Program-made: the position numbers and the translations under genes
Assembly: GCA_016716325.1 (NCBI GenBank)
Contig: JADJWO010000001.1
Coordinates: 62,001-126,000 of the forward strand
Direction of reading: 5' to 3'
Length of the DNA stretch: 64,000 bases
Source of the DNA: Nitrosomonadales bacterium
Lineage (GTDB): Bacteria; Pseudomonadota; Gammaproteobacteria; Burkholderiales; Gallionellaceae
Shown here: piece after piece, positions 11,101-19,269 of the stretch
Position numbering within the stretch: the first letter of the stretch is position 1
Layout: the number at the start of each line of letters is the position of its first letter
The notes under the pieces: model-generated
Seen by the model: only the letters and a program-made list of their open reading frames with translations
The model's database searches: none
Told to the model about the DNA's origin: nothing

Positions 11101-14100
11101 CTGACGCATTCTCATGGGACGTATTCGAATAACTTCACCATCAACACAGGCGGGCTGCTGGACAACCGTGGCAGCTATCTGGTGAGCATGGATTCAACCC
11201 ACATCGACGGCACGGGTGGCGTAATCACCAACACCGGTACCTTCGGCAAGAGCGGCGGCACGGTCGCAACCAACATCAGCGCGGCGTTCACCAATAACAG
11301 CGGCACGATCAACATCACCAGCGGCTGGATGAACGACAGCGTAGGTGTCAACTACAGCGGGACGGGCAGCATCACCGGGACCCTGATCATGAGCGGCGGC
11401 ACAGGCACCGCCAGCGGCACGCTGGGTGGCACAGGTGATGTCGAACTAACCGGTGGCACGCTTACTGTTGACGCTGCTGGATTTACCACACCGGGGTGGT
11501 GGCAAGACGGCGGCACACTGGCTGGCGCGGGCGACATGACGGTGACCAACAGCTTCACCTGGCGCAACGGCAGCATGACTGGCACGGGCAAGACCATCGT
11601 GGCGAACACGGTGGCAGCGGGCGCGATCACTCCCGGTGTTGTTGCTGGTTGGACCCCGACACTGAGCCGCACCCTGCAAAACGACGGCAGCCTGACGCAA
11701 TCGCATGGGGCGAATTGGAATAACTTCACCATCAACACAGGCGGGCTGCTGGACAACCGTGGCAGCTATCTGGTGAGCATGGATTCAACCCACATCGACG
11801 GCACGGGTGGCGTAATCACCAACACCGGTACCTTCGGCAAGAGCGGCGGCACGGGCGCAACCAACATCAGCGCGGTATTCAACAACAACAGCGGCACGAT
11901 CAACATCACCAGCGGCTGGATGAACGACAGCGTAGGTGTCAACTACAGCGGGACAGGCAGCATCACCGGGACCCTGATCATGAGCGGCGGCACCGCCACC
12001 GCCAGCGGCACCTTGAACGGAACGGGTTCAGTGGAATTGGATGGCGGTACGCTCACCATAGATGCGGCAGGTTTCAGCACTCCCGGCTATTGGCAGGACG
12101 GCGGTACCTTGGATGGTGCGGGCGACATGACGGTGACCAACAGCTTCACCTGGCGCAACGGCAGCATGACTGGCGCGGGCAAGACCATCGTGGCGAACAC
12201 GGTGGCAGCGGGCGCGATTACTCCCGGTGTTGTTGCTGGTTGGACCCCGACACTGAGCCGCGTCCTGCAAAACGACGGCAGCCTGACGCATTCTCATGGG
12301 ACGTATTCGAATAACTTCACCATCAACACAGGCGGGCTGCTGGACAACCGTGGCAGCTATCTGGTGAGCATGGATTCAACCCACATCGACGGCACGGGTG
12401 GCGTAATCACCAACACCGGTACCTTCGGCAAGAGCGGCGGCACGGGCGCAACCAACATCAGCGCGGCCTTGAATAACGCTGCTGGCGGCAGTATCAATGT
12501 GTTGACAGGGGTTCTTGTCGATAACGGCGCACTCACTCAATCTGGCACGATCAACGTTGCATCTGGTGCAACCTTCCAGAAGGTGGGCAACTGGGCCAAC
12601 AACGGTATTTTGGCAGGCTCAGGCACAATCAATATTGGCGGTGCAGCAAACAGTGTTACCAACTTCGGCACAATCTCTCCGGGCGTTGGAATAGGGGGAA
12701 CGGGCACGCTGACATTCAATGGCCAGTTGCAGTTGCAGCCTTCGTCGATTCTCAATATCGATCTGAATGCCAATCTTGCCGGTCAATACGACATTGTGAA
12801 CGTAAGCGCGGGGATGATTGGCCTGAATGGCACGCTCAATCTTTACGGGGTTGGGGGCGCAGGTACTTATCCCATCATCAGTGCGGCTGGCGGTGTTGGC
12901 GGGTCATATACGGCAGTGAATGCGGGCGCTTTCACGATTCAGCCATCGCCGACGACAAGTGTGGTCGTCACGGCAAATTCCGCAGCGGGCTCAATTTATT
13001 GGACGGGGGCCGCAGCGGACAACAACTGGGCAACGGCGTTGAACTGGAGTAACAGCCTGACGCCAACTGCTGCCGATAATTTGTACATCGGTGCGAATGC
13101 AGGAACGGTATCTATCTGGACACCCGGACAAGCTGCCAACTATTTGTTTAGCGATGCCAACCTTACGCTCGCACCGGGTGCCGGATTGACCCTGATCACA
13201 TCCTCCATCATCAACGGCGCGTTGACCATGAACGGCGGCACGCTGACATCTAATGCCGGATTGACTGCAGCCAACTTCAGTCAGGTTGCCGGCACGCTGA
13301 ACATCGGTGGCGCTACATTGCTGAAATCCACCGGTGACATGGCCATCAACGGTGCGATCGCCAGCACCGTGGGCGGCACGTTGAACCTGCAAGCAGCCAA
13401 CAACATCCTGTTGGGTAACTTGGGTAGCGGTTCGATCACCGGCACGGTTGCGCCACTGAACGTGGTGCTGAATTCCGATTCTGACGCCCTGAACGGTGGC
13501 GCCATTTCGATGGCGGCGGGCACGTCCATCGCCAGCAACGGCGGCAACATCACGCTGGGCGGCGGCGTGGCGGGCGACGGGTCAGGCAATGCCGTTGGCA
13601 ATCTGAGTTATGTGGACGGTATCCAGCTGAATGGCGCAAGCCTGAACTCGGGTGCGGGCAACATCACCTTGAACGGCGTGGGTGATGCCGGCGCCGGAAC
13701 CGATCACGGCGTGTTGCTGAGCGGCGCAACGCTGACCACGACAAGCGGCAATGTCACCGTGAATGGGTCAGGGAATCCGCTGGCTGTTTCAGGTGTGCAT
13801 CGCGGCATCAGGTTGAGTACGGCTTCGACCATCACCACGGGAAGCGGCAACATCGGTCTTGTCGGCTCAGGCGGCTATGACGGCGACGGCGTGAATCTGA
13901 TCGGCGGCTCCAAACTGCAATCGACCACGGGGCTGATCGATATTACAGGTACCGGCGGCGACGGCCTGGGTTACGACTACGGCATCTGGATCAGCGACCT
14001 GAATACACTGGTTTCGAGCAACGGAGACATCAACATCGCCGGAACGAGCAATGGCCTGGTCGGGGTGGGCAACAACGGTCTGGTGATTGAGACGTCTGCC

Positions 14101-17100
14101 AAGGTGGCGGGTTTGGGCGCTTCGAATATCAACCTGAGCGGCACGACCCATTCCAGCGGCGACGGTTTCGAATTGCTCGGCGGTGCGCAAGTGACCGCAG
14201 GCACGGGCGCCATCAACATCCTTGGCAACAGTACCAACGGCAATGGTTCCGACTACGGTGTCTGGATCAGTGGCCTGAACACGCTGGTTTCGGGCGGCGG
14301 AAACATCAGCGTCAGCGGCACCAGCGGTGCGCTGACCGGCACCAGCAACCGCGGCTTGAGCATCGGTTCGTCCGCGCAGATCGTTGCGACCGGGGCGGCC
14401 AACATCGGCCTGACCGGCACCGGCGGACGGGACGGCGACGGTATCGTGGTGCAGAGCGGCGGCGTGATCCAGTCCGGCACAGGCGCGATCAGCCTCACCG
14501 GCACCAGCGGCGATGGCCCCGGCTTCGAGCGCGGGGTCAACCTCAACGGGGTGGGTACGCTGGTGACCAGCGGCGGTGGCCTGAACATCACCGGAACGAG
14601 CATCGCGACGGCAGGCTCGACCAACCACGGCATCGTCGTCGATACCGGCGCGAAATTGACGAACACGGTGGGCGCAATGACGCTGTCCGGCACGGCGGGC
14701 GTAGGTGTCAGCGACGCGGTGCTGTTGTCCGGCGCGCCTGCGGGCGGGGTGGTGAATGCCGCAGGCGGTTTGAGCGTCAACGGTACCGGCGACGTGGTGG
14801 TGGATACCGGTTCCGTCATCAATGCGGGAGTGAACGCCGGCATCTCGGCGACCAACAACATCCTGTTCGCCGCGAACAGTTCACTCGCGCCTGTGGCGGG
14901 CGCGGTGAATATCAACCTGACTTCCGATTCCAACGGGACGGGCGGTGGCGGCATTTACCTGAATACCGGATCTTCCATCAACAGCAACGGCGGCAACATC
15001 AGCATGGGCGGCATGCCCTCTATCGGGCGCGCCATCGGCAACGGCACCGTGACCGGCGGTATCACCTTCAACAGCGGCATCTACGTGCTGGGCAATATCA
15101 CCGCAGGTGCGGGTAACGTGGATATGCGCGGCGAGGGCGCAGCAAATAATTTTGCCGATGGCATCACATTCGCCGGGGGGACGCTGTCCAGCAACGGCTT
15201 CGTGAACATCGACGGCATCGCGCATGGTTACAGTACCGGGACGGTCAACCCCAATCTGTTTGCGGCAGGGGTGGACTTCCTCAATGCGGGTACGCGGCTC
15301 ACCACGCAGACCGGCACGGTCACCGTGACCGGTTTGAACACTGCACCCAATGCTGACCCGACCTTCTACCGTGCCGACGGCATCATGGTGGAGACGGGCA
15401 CGGTCGTCGAGACGACCGGCACCGGGACGCTGACTTTCAATGGAACCGCCAACAGTTTCAACACCAGTTGGGGGGTGGGGGTGTTGGGTGGCACCATCCG
15501 TAGCACCGCCGCCGGGGGCGGAGCGATCACGCTGAACGGAACCAATGCTTCCGGTTTGGCGGATGGCGGGCTGGTGATAATGGGCGGCAATGTGCTTTCG
15601 AACGGCGGAGAGATTCGCCTGGTTGGAGCGGGACTTGGCGGCGCGGTCGGCATCGTCAACGGCTCCACCATCGGTGGGGCATCCAGCGGAAATGTCCTGA
15701 TCATGGCCAATGATACGGGCAATATCGATATCACGGCGGGATCCTCGATCAATGCGGGTGTCAATGCATTGACGTTGACGCTCGCGGGAGGGGCGGCCAA
15801 CGACAACAGCAATCCGATCACTGCAGGCGCGCTTCGCCTGCTTGGAAGCGGTACCTTCAACCTTGGTGGCACCAACAACAATGTTGCTACGCTTGCAGCA
15901 AACGTGACGGGGGCTGTCAATTACAACGACACCAACGGCTTCGCCATCGGCAGTGTCACCAGCTTCGACGGGGCTGCGGCCACCACCACGACCGGCGTGT
16001 CAAGTTACGGCAATTTCACTGGTACGACGGTTGGCAACATCACGCTGAATGCAGGCAGTGCAATCAGCACCGGCCCAGGTGCGACTCTCAATCTGACTGC
16101 GACGGGCGGCAACCTGAATATCGCCGGCAGCGTCAGCGCAGATATCTTCACGTTGGGCGGAGGCACCTGGAACCAGGTCGCTGCCGTGCTTCCTGGCTTC
16201 ACCGTCAACGATTTCAGGATTGCCGGCGGCACCTTCATCCGCGCCCTCGGTGGCGACGGCACAGCGCTTGCGCCGTACCAACTGGCCGACATCTACGGCG
16301 TGCAGGGTATGGGTAGCACGGGCATGTTGGGCAATTCGTATGTGCTGGCGAACAACGTCGATGCCACGGGCACGGTGAATTGGAATGGGGGGGCAGGGTT
16401 CAAGCCGGTCGGAGATGCAATTACTTCTTTCACCGGGACGTTCGATGGGTTGGGGCAAGTAATCAGCAACCTGACAATCTCCCGCCCCACTGAAAATTTT
16501 GTTGGTTTGTTTGGTTTTGCACGCAACTCCAGCTTCATTCGCAATATAGGGTTGGTAAATGCCACGATCTCCGGAGGGTCAACGAACTTCTATAAGACTG
16601 GCGCTCTTGTAGGATACAACTGGGGTGTAGCGATCAGTGGCGCATACAGCACAGGCAGTATCACTAGTGGATCGTGGGCGGGCGGACTGGTGGGAGCGAA
16701 TTTCGCAGGGGCGATCAGCAATTCTTACAGTACCGCGACAGTGAATGGGACAGATCCCACCCAAGGTGCAGCGGGTGGCCTCGTCGGTTTCAATATGGCT
16801 GCAGGGACGCTGACCAATGTCTATTCAACAGGCAATATTACGGGTGGCGCTTTATGCTCTGGCGGGCTGGTTGGCTGCCACTCTTCGGAAAGTTCTGGTG
16901 TGGTCAACATGATCACAAATGCGTACAGCACGGGCAATGTCACTAGTTCCGTTAATGGCTATGTCGGGGGGCTTGTCGGTTTTGCCGAGGCTCTTGGCAA
17001 TATCAGCAATTCTTATGCAACAGGGGCAGTCACTGGAACGAGCGCTGGAACGGTACAGTGGGTTGGTGGGCTTGTCGGTCGCTTAGGCTCCAATCTGGAC

Positions 17101-19173
17101 AATGTTTATGCAACGGGTAATGTCAGTGTTGCTGGGGACCTAGTTGCTGGTGGTTTGGTTGGCCGTATTATTCCATCCGCGAATCCCAATCCCAGTATCA
17201 GTAACTCCTACAGCACTGGAAGTGTGACTGGCCCTACCGCGCTCGCGGTTCTCGGCGGGCTAGTCGGTGTTAATGGTGCTGGTGGCATCTCCAACAGTTA
17301 TTCGACTGGTTCTATCACGGGCGGCAAACAAGCGGGTGGACTGCTAGGGTCTAATAGCGGCAATGTCACCGCGAGCTTCTGGGATACTACAACATCTCTC
17401 ATGGCAGTTGGCATTGGTGGTGGGACTGCGCAGACGGGCACAACTGGCCTAACCAACGCACAGATGATGCAGATGTCCAGCTTTACCGGCTGGAACATCG
17501 CCAACACCGGCGGCAGCGGAGCCGTGTGGCGCATCTATGAAGGCCATACAGCGCCCTTGCTCACGAGCTTTCTTGCGCCTTTAACGCTCATCAGCGCGCC
17601 GGATGTGGCTGTGACTTACAACGGCACAGTCCAGAGTGGTGCCACCTACGCGCTCGTTCCAAATGTGCTGGGTGCCGCCGCCACCGGAACCAACGCGGGC
17701 TTCTACAACGGCTATTATTCCACTCAACAAGGTTACGACATCACCGGTGGCAATCTGACCATTACCCAGGCCGCATTGGGATTGAGTGTCACGGCCAACA
17801 ACGCCAGCAAGATCTATGGCAACACGTTGACCTTTGCAGGGACGGAATTCACCCCGGTCGGGTTGCAGGGAAGTGATGCCATCAGTAGTGTGTCTCTGAC
17901 TAGTCTTGGTGCCGTCAATACGGCCAATGTCGGCAATTATGCGATCACTCCGAGCAACGCCATATTCAGCGTGGGCAGTGCCAGCAACTACAGCTTGAGT
18001 TTTGTAGATGGCACTCTGGTGGTGAATCCCGCAGCTTTATCCCTGTCTGCTCTGAGCGACAGCAAGGTCTATGACGGCGGCTTGATTTCCACTCTCATTC
18101 CAAGCGCAACCGGCTTGGTGAACGGGAATACTGTCACTAGCCTGACGCAGTCCTTTGGAAGCCAGAATGTGCTGGGCGCGGGTGGAAGTACTCTGAATGT
18201 GAATGCGGGATATGTGGTGAATGATGGCAACGGCGGTGCGAACTATGTCGTGACGACCAATCCTGCGGTCGGCACGATCACCCCGGCGCCCCTGGCCGTG
18301 GTCGCCGATATCCAGAGCAAAGTGTACGGTAATGCTGACCCAGTGCTGACCTACGTTGCCACCGGCCTGCTTGGAGTAGACGCGCTGAGCGGTGCGCAGA
18401 CCCGCGCGGCGGGCGAGATCGTCGGCAACTATGCCATCAGTCAAGGAACGCTGGCGAATAACAATTACGCCATCACGTACACCGGTAACAACCTTGGAAT
18501 CACGCCTGCAGTCCTGACGGTGACGGCGAACGCGCTGAGCAAGACAGCAGGGAGCGTAGATCCGTTGCTCACCTACATGGTGGCCGGACTCAAATACACC
18601 GACACGTCGGCCACCACGCTGAGCGGAGCACTGGCGCGTCTGGCTGGCGAGACGGCAGGCCTGTATCCGATCAATCAAGGCTCGCTGGCACTATTGAGCA
18701 CCAACTACACGATGAGCTACGTGGCGGCGAACTTCGGTATCGTGGCTGCACCCGCACCTGCTCCCGCTCCGGCCCCCGTACCTGCCCAGCCCGTTGTTAA
18801 CAATCTGATCAACAGCATCGCGGTGGCGCCGGTCATCAACATCCCGATCAACCCGCCCGCGCCGCCGGTGATCATGCAGACGCCGCCGCCCGCCCCGGCG
18901 CCGGTCGTAGGAACCTCAACGGGTACGACGACCGGAACCACGACCGGAACCACGACCGGTACCACGACCGGTACCACGACCGGTACCGCAACTGGCACGT
19001 CAGCGGGTACCACGACTGGCACGGAAACGGGCAACGCGACAGCGGGAACAACCGGAACGGCGACCGGCGATCAGCAGGGCACGGCAACCGAGCAGGTGGC
19101 CGCGTCGCAGGATGCGGCAGTGCCTGTCGCCGAGACCACCGCCTCCGCACAACCGATGCCGGTGTGCCAGTGA
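2110..19173 (+). CDS. Giant TpsA filamentous-haemagglutinin-type adhesin with GLUG and MBG/YDG repeats
   Basis: 5687-residue exoprotein of a two-partner secretion system. A long signal peptide ends near residue 32 (TTQA/NPVG). The TPS secretion domain follows, with TPS hallmarks NPSQILG and NPGGIVFG around residues 96-120 and ADFLAGRY near 140. The body is a Gly/Thr/Asn-rich beta-helix of imperfect repeats. It includes three roughly 300-residue units (about 1200-1900) and 3.6 near-identical 197-residue units (2736 to about 3453). GLUG motifs (GGLVG..) occupy about 4830-5090 and MBG/YDG modules about 5215-5540. The C-terminus is Pro/Ala-rich, then Thr-Gly repeats, ending PVCQ. Adhesins of this class are passed through the outer membrane by TpsB, encoded next, and mediate surface or cell contact; the ligand is unknown. 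Two dispersed palindromic repeats lie in frame near residues 150-164 and 311-333. The ATG follows CGGAG at 2094-2098. Cys is rare and partly occurs as CC pairs. Confidence 0.9.
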   Translation: MGKNTKKENQSFNLKPLCATVLLAFAVQTTQANPVGPSVVNGQASFATAGGTLTVTNTPGTIINWQGFSIGANEITRFAQQSASSAVLNRVVTNNPSQILGSLQSNGRVFLVNPGGIVFGAGATVNVAGLVATTLNLSNADFLAGRYKFSSPRPLAGEGQGERVVNNGNLTAQPGGQIYLIAPNVENSGIITAPGGEILLAAGNSVELVNSLDPNLRVSITAPAGDATNVGQLVAEAGSLGLFGTVVKNSGSVSADSATLQGGKIVFRSSQRTDVTGTVSATGAGGGEIKVLSDMQTGTVQVSGTLDASAPVGAQFIARNPSSPSPGEPGSYNGGFIDTSAAHVQIADSARVTTLAANGNHGTWLIDPPDFTIAASGGDMTGVAVAIALAGGNVLIQSSAGTVNLAGLGDIFVNDAITKTDTAVTTLTLQAVNNIAINANISSINATPTALNLVLDHGAAGGASVAAGVTVDLKNGVLDVQNAGVTSTGNLNIGSGTLANATLTAGSLTSNIGTLNQVTIGSSMTETGALSITQDLILGDGVVFDTGASAVNFYGVASNISLAGGATSATVNHTGTYQANQGNNSGVVTIANGVTMLGNGGLTYYVTTGGWVNNGVIDNNTANTLVISPVNFTNNGTLQNSSTGIISVQANNVNFTNNGTLTNLSTGTIGVTTQNLVNTGTISNPSTGTLSLTPTVSLNNTGSVDLAGGTVNFTTPAGASNAGTFNISGGVLNLKGSMTAAGLGTFNRTGGSVNLAGSLDNTGNTLDIGGTGIFGTGGLTSLGINTVSGTIVGGTLVSGDATPLYAYAFYGTLDGVTLGDATHTSLTTTAATTGTRLLNSLTLADGFTLNLGAGVGLDIFGASSISSLGASTVNLGGHYLKAATATTGSLTIGSGVTIAGSGTLNSAANAAIINNGVIDMNVAGTLTINPTTFTNNGTLKVTTGTVNASATNFTQAGTVDVATGAIFTRTAGFTNAGILSGAGTFNVGAATLTNTGTISPGGTGIIGTLSITGNVILSGGDLLVDLNAPTAGNYDVLAVSGAFTPGGTLTVNGAGSSGNYPFVTYASTLGGAFAAVNAGALTTTPTYNLTDITLAITAGGAVGWDGGAATLNWWDAANWTTNLVPGVADNVFLDIVGANTILYSATAGTTTIGSLVCNENLNITGGSLTVAGAATLNGALAISGGTLDLGASPVTLTTLDITGGTLTGSGSIDVSGAFNWTGSSAIAGSGTLTTLGGSTTALAPNFNQTTSLRGSRIWNNYGTVTFTPNVTGLSYFQIDDTTADGTAVFNNMSGGVFNLNPPGSTNHTIGVGAFNNAGIFNKNASFASSFAPVFNNQSTGVVNVISGTLSLNGIGTDVAGSAYNVPLGSTLNFGAARTIAGSIAGAGTVGFYNSGGVVAIGISGSYNVSGATSVWADCCGSTAISFTGPVTNIGTTFTGGANSSVDFSGITTGEATAFANLTSINSASTLTFKAGTLLTGLTALTVGGTLDLANSNLTLTTLDITGGTLTGSGSIDVSGAFNWTGSSAIAGSGTLTTLGGSTTALAPNFNQTTSLRGSRIWNNYGTVTFTPNVTGLSYFQIDDTTADGTAVFNNMSGGVFNLNPPGSTNHTIGVGTFNNAGIFNKNASFASSFAPVFNNQATGVVNVTSGSLALNGIGTDIAGSAYNIASGTTLQFGASRTVPGSISGAGTMSFTGGTATVSGSYNVSGSTLISGATTANFTGTVTDVGTSLVGSSGTTLNFAGITTGEATAFANLTSINSASTLTFKTGTSLTGLTALTVGGGTLDLANSNLTLTTLDITGGTLTGSGNIDVSGAFSWTGSSAIAGSGTLNTLVGGATTLAPSFNQTTSLRGSRIWNNYGTVTFTPNVTGLSYFQIDDTTADGTAVFNNMSGGVFNINASTSDTHITGVSTFNNAGELSKNLNTAVATSAVNPVLNNQVGGIINVNSGTLQQNGALTQSGTINVASSSFYKKTGGFTNTGTIAGAGTIDVNASSTLTNNGILRPGGLSTLGTLSIIGNVNFTGGTLELDVAGVTTPGIDYDRLSITGLATLAGTVNVIEQGGFTTKFSDAITPALFGSRIGTFDTVNTTVASGVAAFGATYNVTDVSFALASGSTNYIATGSTTWNVGANWDRGTPNANTDAVIGMGGTNTVTLTSSESAKSLVVSSTNTLVIGQGVTDQAFTLSLAGSSTNDGTIDLVNSGSTCCSGTLASTLNLTTGTLTNNGTLRSSGPAGGPNVLNAQVANLGTIKVDRPLSITNTGRTLFSDAGTFNIAAGQTLTVNGGITTLGTSTIFLGTGTLSLTNTPTLNLASNLTLPSGSITLDLNGSSAATVSAAVPGKTLTIAAGASLELKGDTIASSVDLVNQGTISTGAGTSFIEGGLINSSSAVFNIGQGVTDTATTLTVANSFTNDGTIDLVNSIYTCCGGSLASTLNLTTGTLTNNGTLRSSGPAGGPNVLNAQVANLGTIDLLRPFTISNLATNSGTLDFSANNATLTLTNGALTNSSGGVVRGNGVLNLAGGTLTNLGTINPGGTGAIGTLAITGDLQLNTIGSILNIELGGTNAAPTTDLLTVSGATTIGAGAVLNTSLIESYTGTPGDVFTFLTQTGTAAGTFTTVNSAGPVTNLNYLPGSNTMTLGTWMNNWLGVVNTDWNNAANWSRSVLPGSWDVLTLNTAVNNPSVLAGTSANAYSLAGTAPLTVSGGSLTVDRASTYSGSVILSSGSLTLNGTTSLATYWQDGGTLAGAGDMTVTNSFTWRNGSMTGTGKTILANTVAAGAITPGVVAGWTPTLSRTLQNDGSLTQSHGANWNNFTINTGGLLDNRGSYLVSMDSTHIDGTGGVITNTGTFGKSGGTGATNISAVFNNNSGTINITSGWMNDSVGVNYSGTGSITGTLIMSGGTATASGTLNGTGSVELDGGTLTIDAAGFSTPGYWQDGGTLDGAGDMTVTNSFTWRNGSMTGAGKTIVANTVAAGAITPGVVAGWTPTLSRVLQNDGSLTHSHGTYSNNFTINTGGLLDNRGSYLVSMDSTHIDGTGGVITNTGTFGKSGGTVATNISAAFTNNSGTINITSGWMNDSVGVNYSGTGSITGTLIMSGGTGTASGTLGGTGDVELTGGTLTVDAAGFTTPGWWQDGGTLAGAGDMTVTNSFTWRNGSMTGTGKTIVANTVAAGAITPGVVAGWTPTLSRTLQNDGSLTQSHGANWNNFTINTGGLLDNRGSYLVSMDSTHIDGTGGVITNTGTFGKSGGTGATNISAVFNNNSGTINITSGWMNDSVGVNYSGTGSITGTLIMSGGTATASGTLNGTGSVELDGGTLTIDAAGFSTPGYWQDGGTLDGAGDMTVTNSFTWRNGSMTGAGKTIVANTVAAGAITPGVVAGWTPTLSRVLQNDGSLTHSHGTYSNNFTINTGGLLDNRGSYLVSMDSTHIDGTGGVITNTGTFGKSGGTGATNISAALNNAAGGSINVLTGVLVDNGALTQSGTINVASGATFQKVGNWANNGILAGSGTINIGGAANSVTNFGTISPGVGIGGTGTLTFNGQLQLQPSSILNIDLNANLAGQYDIVNVSAGMIGLNGTLNLYGVGGAGTYPIISAAGGVGGSYTAVNAGAFTIQPSPTTSVVVTANSAAGSIYWTGAAADNNWATALNWSNSLTPTAADNLYIGANAGTVSIWTPGQAANYLFSDANLTLAPGAGLTLITSSIINGALTMNGGTLTSNAGLTAANFSQVAGTLNIGGATLLKSTGDMAINGAIASTVGGTLNLQAANNILLGNLGSGSITGTVAPLNVVLNSDSDALNGGAISMAAGTSIASNGGNITLGGGVAGDGSGNAVGNLSYVDGIQLNGASLNSGAGNITLNGVGDAGAGTDHGVLLSGATLTTTSGNVTVNGSGNPLAVSGVHRGIRLSTASTITTGSGNIGLVGSGGYDGDGVNLIGGSKLQSTTGLIDITGTGGDGLGYDYGIWISDLNTLVSSNGDINIAGTSNGLVGVGNNGLVIETSAKVAGLGASNINLSGTTHSSGDGFELLGGAQVTAGTGAINILGNSTNGNGSDYGVWISGLNTLVSGGGNISVSGTSGALTGTSNRGLSIGSSAQIVATGAANIGLTGTGGRDGDGIVVQSGGVIQSGTGAISLTGTSGDGPGFERGVNLNGVGTLVTSGGGLNITGTSIATAGSTNHGIVVDTGAKLTNTVGAMTLSGTAGVGVSDAVLLSGAPAGGVVNAAGGLSVNGTGDVVVDTGSVINAGVNAGISATNNILFAANSSLAPVAGAVNINLTSDSNGTGGGGIYLNTGSSINSNGGNISMGGMPSIGRAIGNGTVTGGITFNSGIYVLGNITAGAGNVDMRGEGAANNFADGITFAGGTLSSNGFVNIDGIAHGYSTGTVNPNLFAAGVDFLNAGTRLTTQTGTVTVTGLNTAPNADPTFYRADGIMVETGTVVETTGTGTLTFNGTANSFNTSWGVGVLGGTIRSTAAGGGAITLNGTNASGLADGGLVIMGGNVLSNGGEIRLVGAGLGGAVGIVNGSTIGGASSGNVLIMANDTGNIDITAGSSINAGVNALTLTLAGGAANDNSNPITAGALRLLGSGTFNLGGTNNNVATLAANVTGAVNYNDTNGFAIGSVTSFDGAAATTTTGVSSYGNFTGTTVGNITLNAGSAISTGPGATLNLTATGGNLNIAGSVSADIFTLGGGTWNQVAAVLPGFTVNDFRIAGGTFIRALGGDGTALAPYQLADIYGVQGMGSTGMLGNSYVLANNVDATGTVNWNGGAGFKPVGDAITSFTGTFDGLGQVISNLTISRPTENFVGLFGFARNSSFIRNIGLVNATISGGSTNFYKTGALVGYNWGVAISGAYSTGSITSGSWAGGLVGANFAGAISNSYSTATVNGTDPTQGAAGGLVGFNMAAGTLTNVYSTGNITGGALCSGGLVGCHSSESSGVVNMITNAYSTGNVTSSVNGYVGGLVGFAEALGNISNSYATGAVTGTSAGTVQWVGGLVGRLGSNLDNVYATGNVSVAGDLVAGGLVGRIIPSANPNPSISNSYSTGSVTGPTALAVLGGLVGVNGAGGISNSYSTGSITGGKQAGGLLGSNSGNVTASFWDTTTSLMAVGIGGGTAQTGTTGLTNAQMMQMSSFTGWNIANTGGSGAVWRIYEGHTAPLLTSFLAPLTLISAPDVAVTYNGTVQSGATYALVPNVLGAAATGTNAGFYNGYYSTQQGYDITGGNLTITQAALGLSVTANNASKIYGNTLTFAGTEFTPVGLQGSDAISSVSLTSLGAVNTANVGNYAITPSNAIFSVGSASNYSLSFVDGTLVVNPAALSLSALSDSKVYDGGLISTLIPSATGLVNGNTVTSLTQSFGSQNVLGAGGSTLNVNAGYVVNDGNGGANYVVTTNPAVGTITPAPLAVVADIQSKVYGNADPVLTYVATGLLGVDALSGAQTRAAGEIVGNYAISQGTLANNNYAITYTGNNLGITPAVLTVTANALSKTAGSVDPLLTYMVAGLKYTDTSATTLSGALARLAGETAGLYPINQGSLALLSTNYTMSYVAANFGIVAAPAPAPAPAPVPAQPVVNNLINSIAVAPVINIPINPPAPPVIMQTPPPAPAPVVGTSTGTTTGTTTGTTTGTTTGTTTGTATGTSAGTTTGTETGNATAGTTGTATGDQQGTATEQVAASQDAAVPVAETTASAQPMPVCQ
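2556..2601 (+). repeat. CTCTCCCGC-family palindrome inside adhesin coding sequence
   Basis: CGCCCGCTTGCGGGAGAGGGG and neighbours form a hairpin-type dispersed repeat of the same family as the copies in the RlmN-like gene (30007-30345). It is read in frame as SSPRPLAGEGQGER. It sits just after the ADFLAGRY motif of the secretion domain, where homologues have a short loop. Confidence 0.75.
3042..3106 (+). repeat. TGTAGGAGC-family palindrome inside adhesin coding sequence
   Basis: A complete 65-base element running from TGTAGGAGCGCAATTCATTG to GGGCTCCTACA. It matches the reverse complement of the intergenic element at 23184-23254 at both arms and most of the interior. It is read in frame (VGAQFIARNPSSPSP..) between two beta-helix segments. 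Confidence 0.85.
5700..7790 (+). repeat. Three long degenerate repeats in the adhesin body
   Basis: Blocks starting near 5700, 6609 and 7497 repeat at spacings of 909 and 888 bases. Each contains LDITGGTLTGSG, SLRGSRIWNNYGTVTF and FQIDDTTADGTAVFNNMSGG. Blocks one and two are almost identical over about 350 bases; the third diverges after NNMSGGVFN. Confidence 0.85.
8640..9515 (+). repeat. Pair of NDGTIDLVNS repeats in adhesin
   Basis: Two blocks (about 8685-8860 and 9339-9515) share a near-identical nucleotide stretch encoding TLNLTTGTLTNNGTLRSSG and flanks. Each carries a vicinal CC pair (STCCSG and YTCCGG). Cysteine is otherwise nearly absent from this protein. Confidence 0.75.
10315..12468 (+). 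repeat. 3.6 copies of a 591-base (197-residue) tandem repeat
   Basis: Units begin at 10315, 10906, 11497 and 12088, exactly 591 bases apart. Each opens with a WQDGGTL motif and contains NGSMTG.GKTI and DSTHIDGTGG. Units one and three share the variant QSHGANWNN, and units two and four share HSHGTYSNN. The present array therefore arose by duplicating a 1182-base pair of units. Near-identity indicates a recent event or ongoing homogenisation. Confidence 0.9.
18919..19030 (+). repeat. 12-base tandem repeat encoding Thr-Gly-Thr-Thr near adhesin C-terminus
   Basis: Repeats of ACCACGACCGGA/T encode a (TGTT)n spacer after the proline-rich stretch. The 12-base period preserves frame, so unit number can vary without truncation. 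It probably acts as an extended stalk or cell-wall-proximal linker. Confidence 0.8.
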
Positions 19174-19200
19174 TGAGGTTTTTAAATGATCCATTGGCCT

Positions 19201-19226
19201 GTCATTCCCGCGCAGGCGCGAATGAC
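19201..19226 (+). repeat. Collapsed REP hairpin between tpsA and tpsB
   Basis: GTCATTCCCGCGCAGGCGCG followed by AATGAC looks like two opposed REP arms fused by an internal deletion. It occupies part of the 96-base gap between adhesin and transporter and carries no T-tail, so read-through between the genes is plausible. Confidence 0.6.
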
Positions 19227-19269
19227 TGATTTTCAGAAGCCGCTTTTATTTGTAACAACCGGGTATCCC

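Noticed and set aside
5700..12468. CRISPR array or phage tail repeats
   Set aside because: Repeat units are long (about 590-910 bases), coding and contiguous without unique spacers; they are adhesin repeats.
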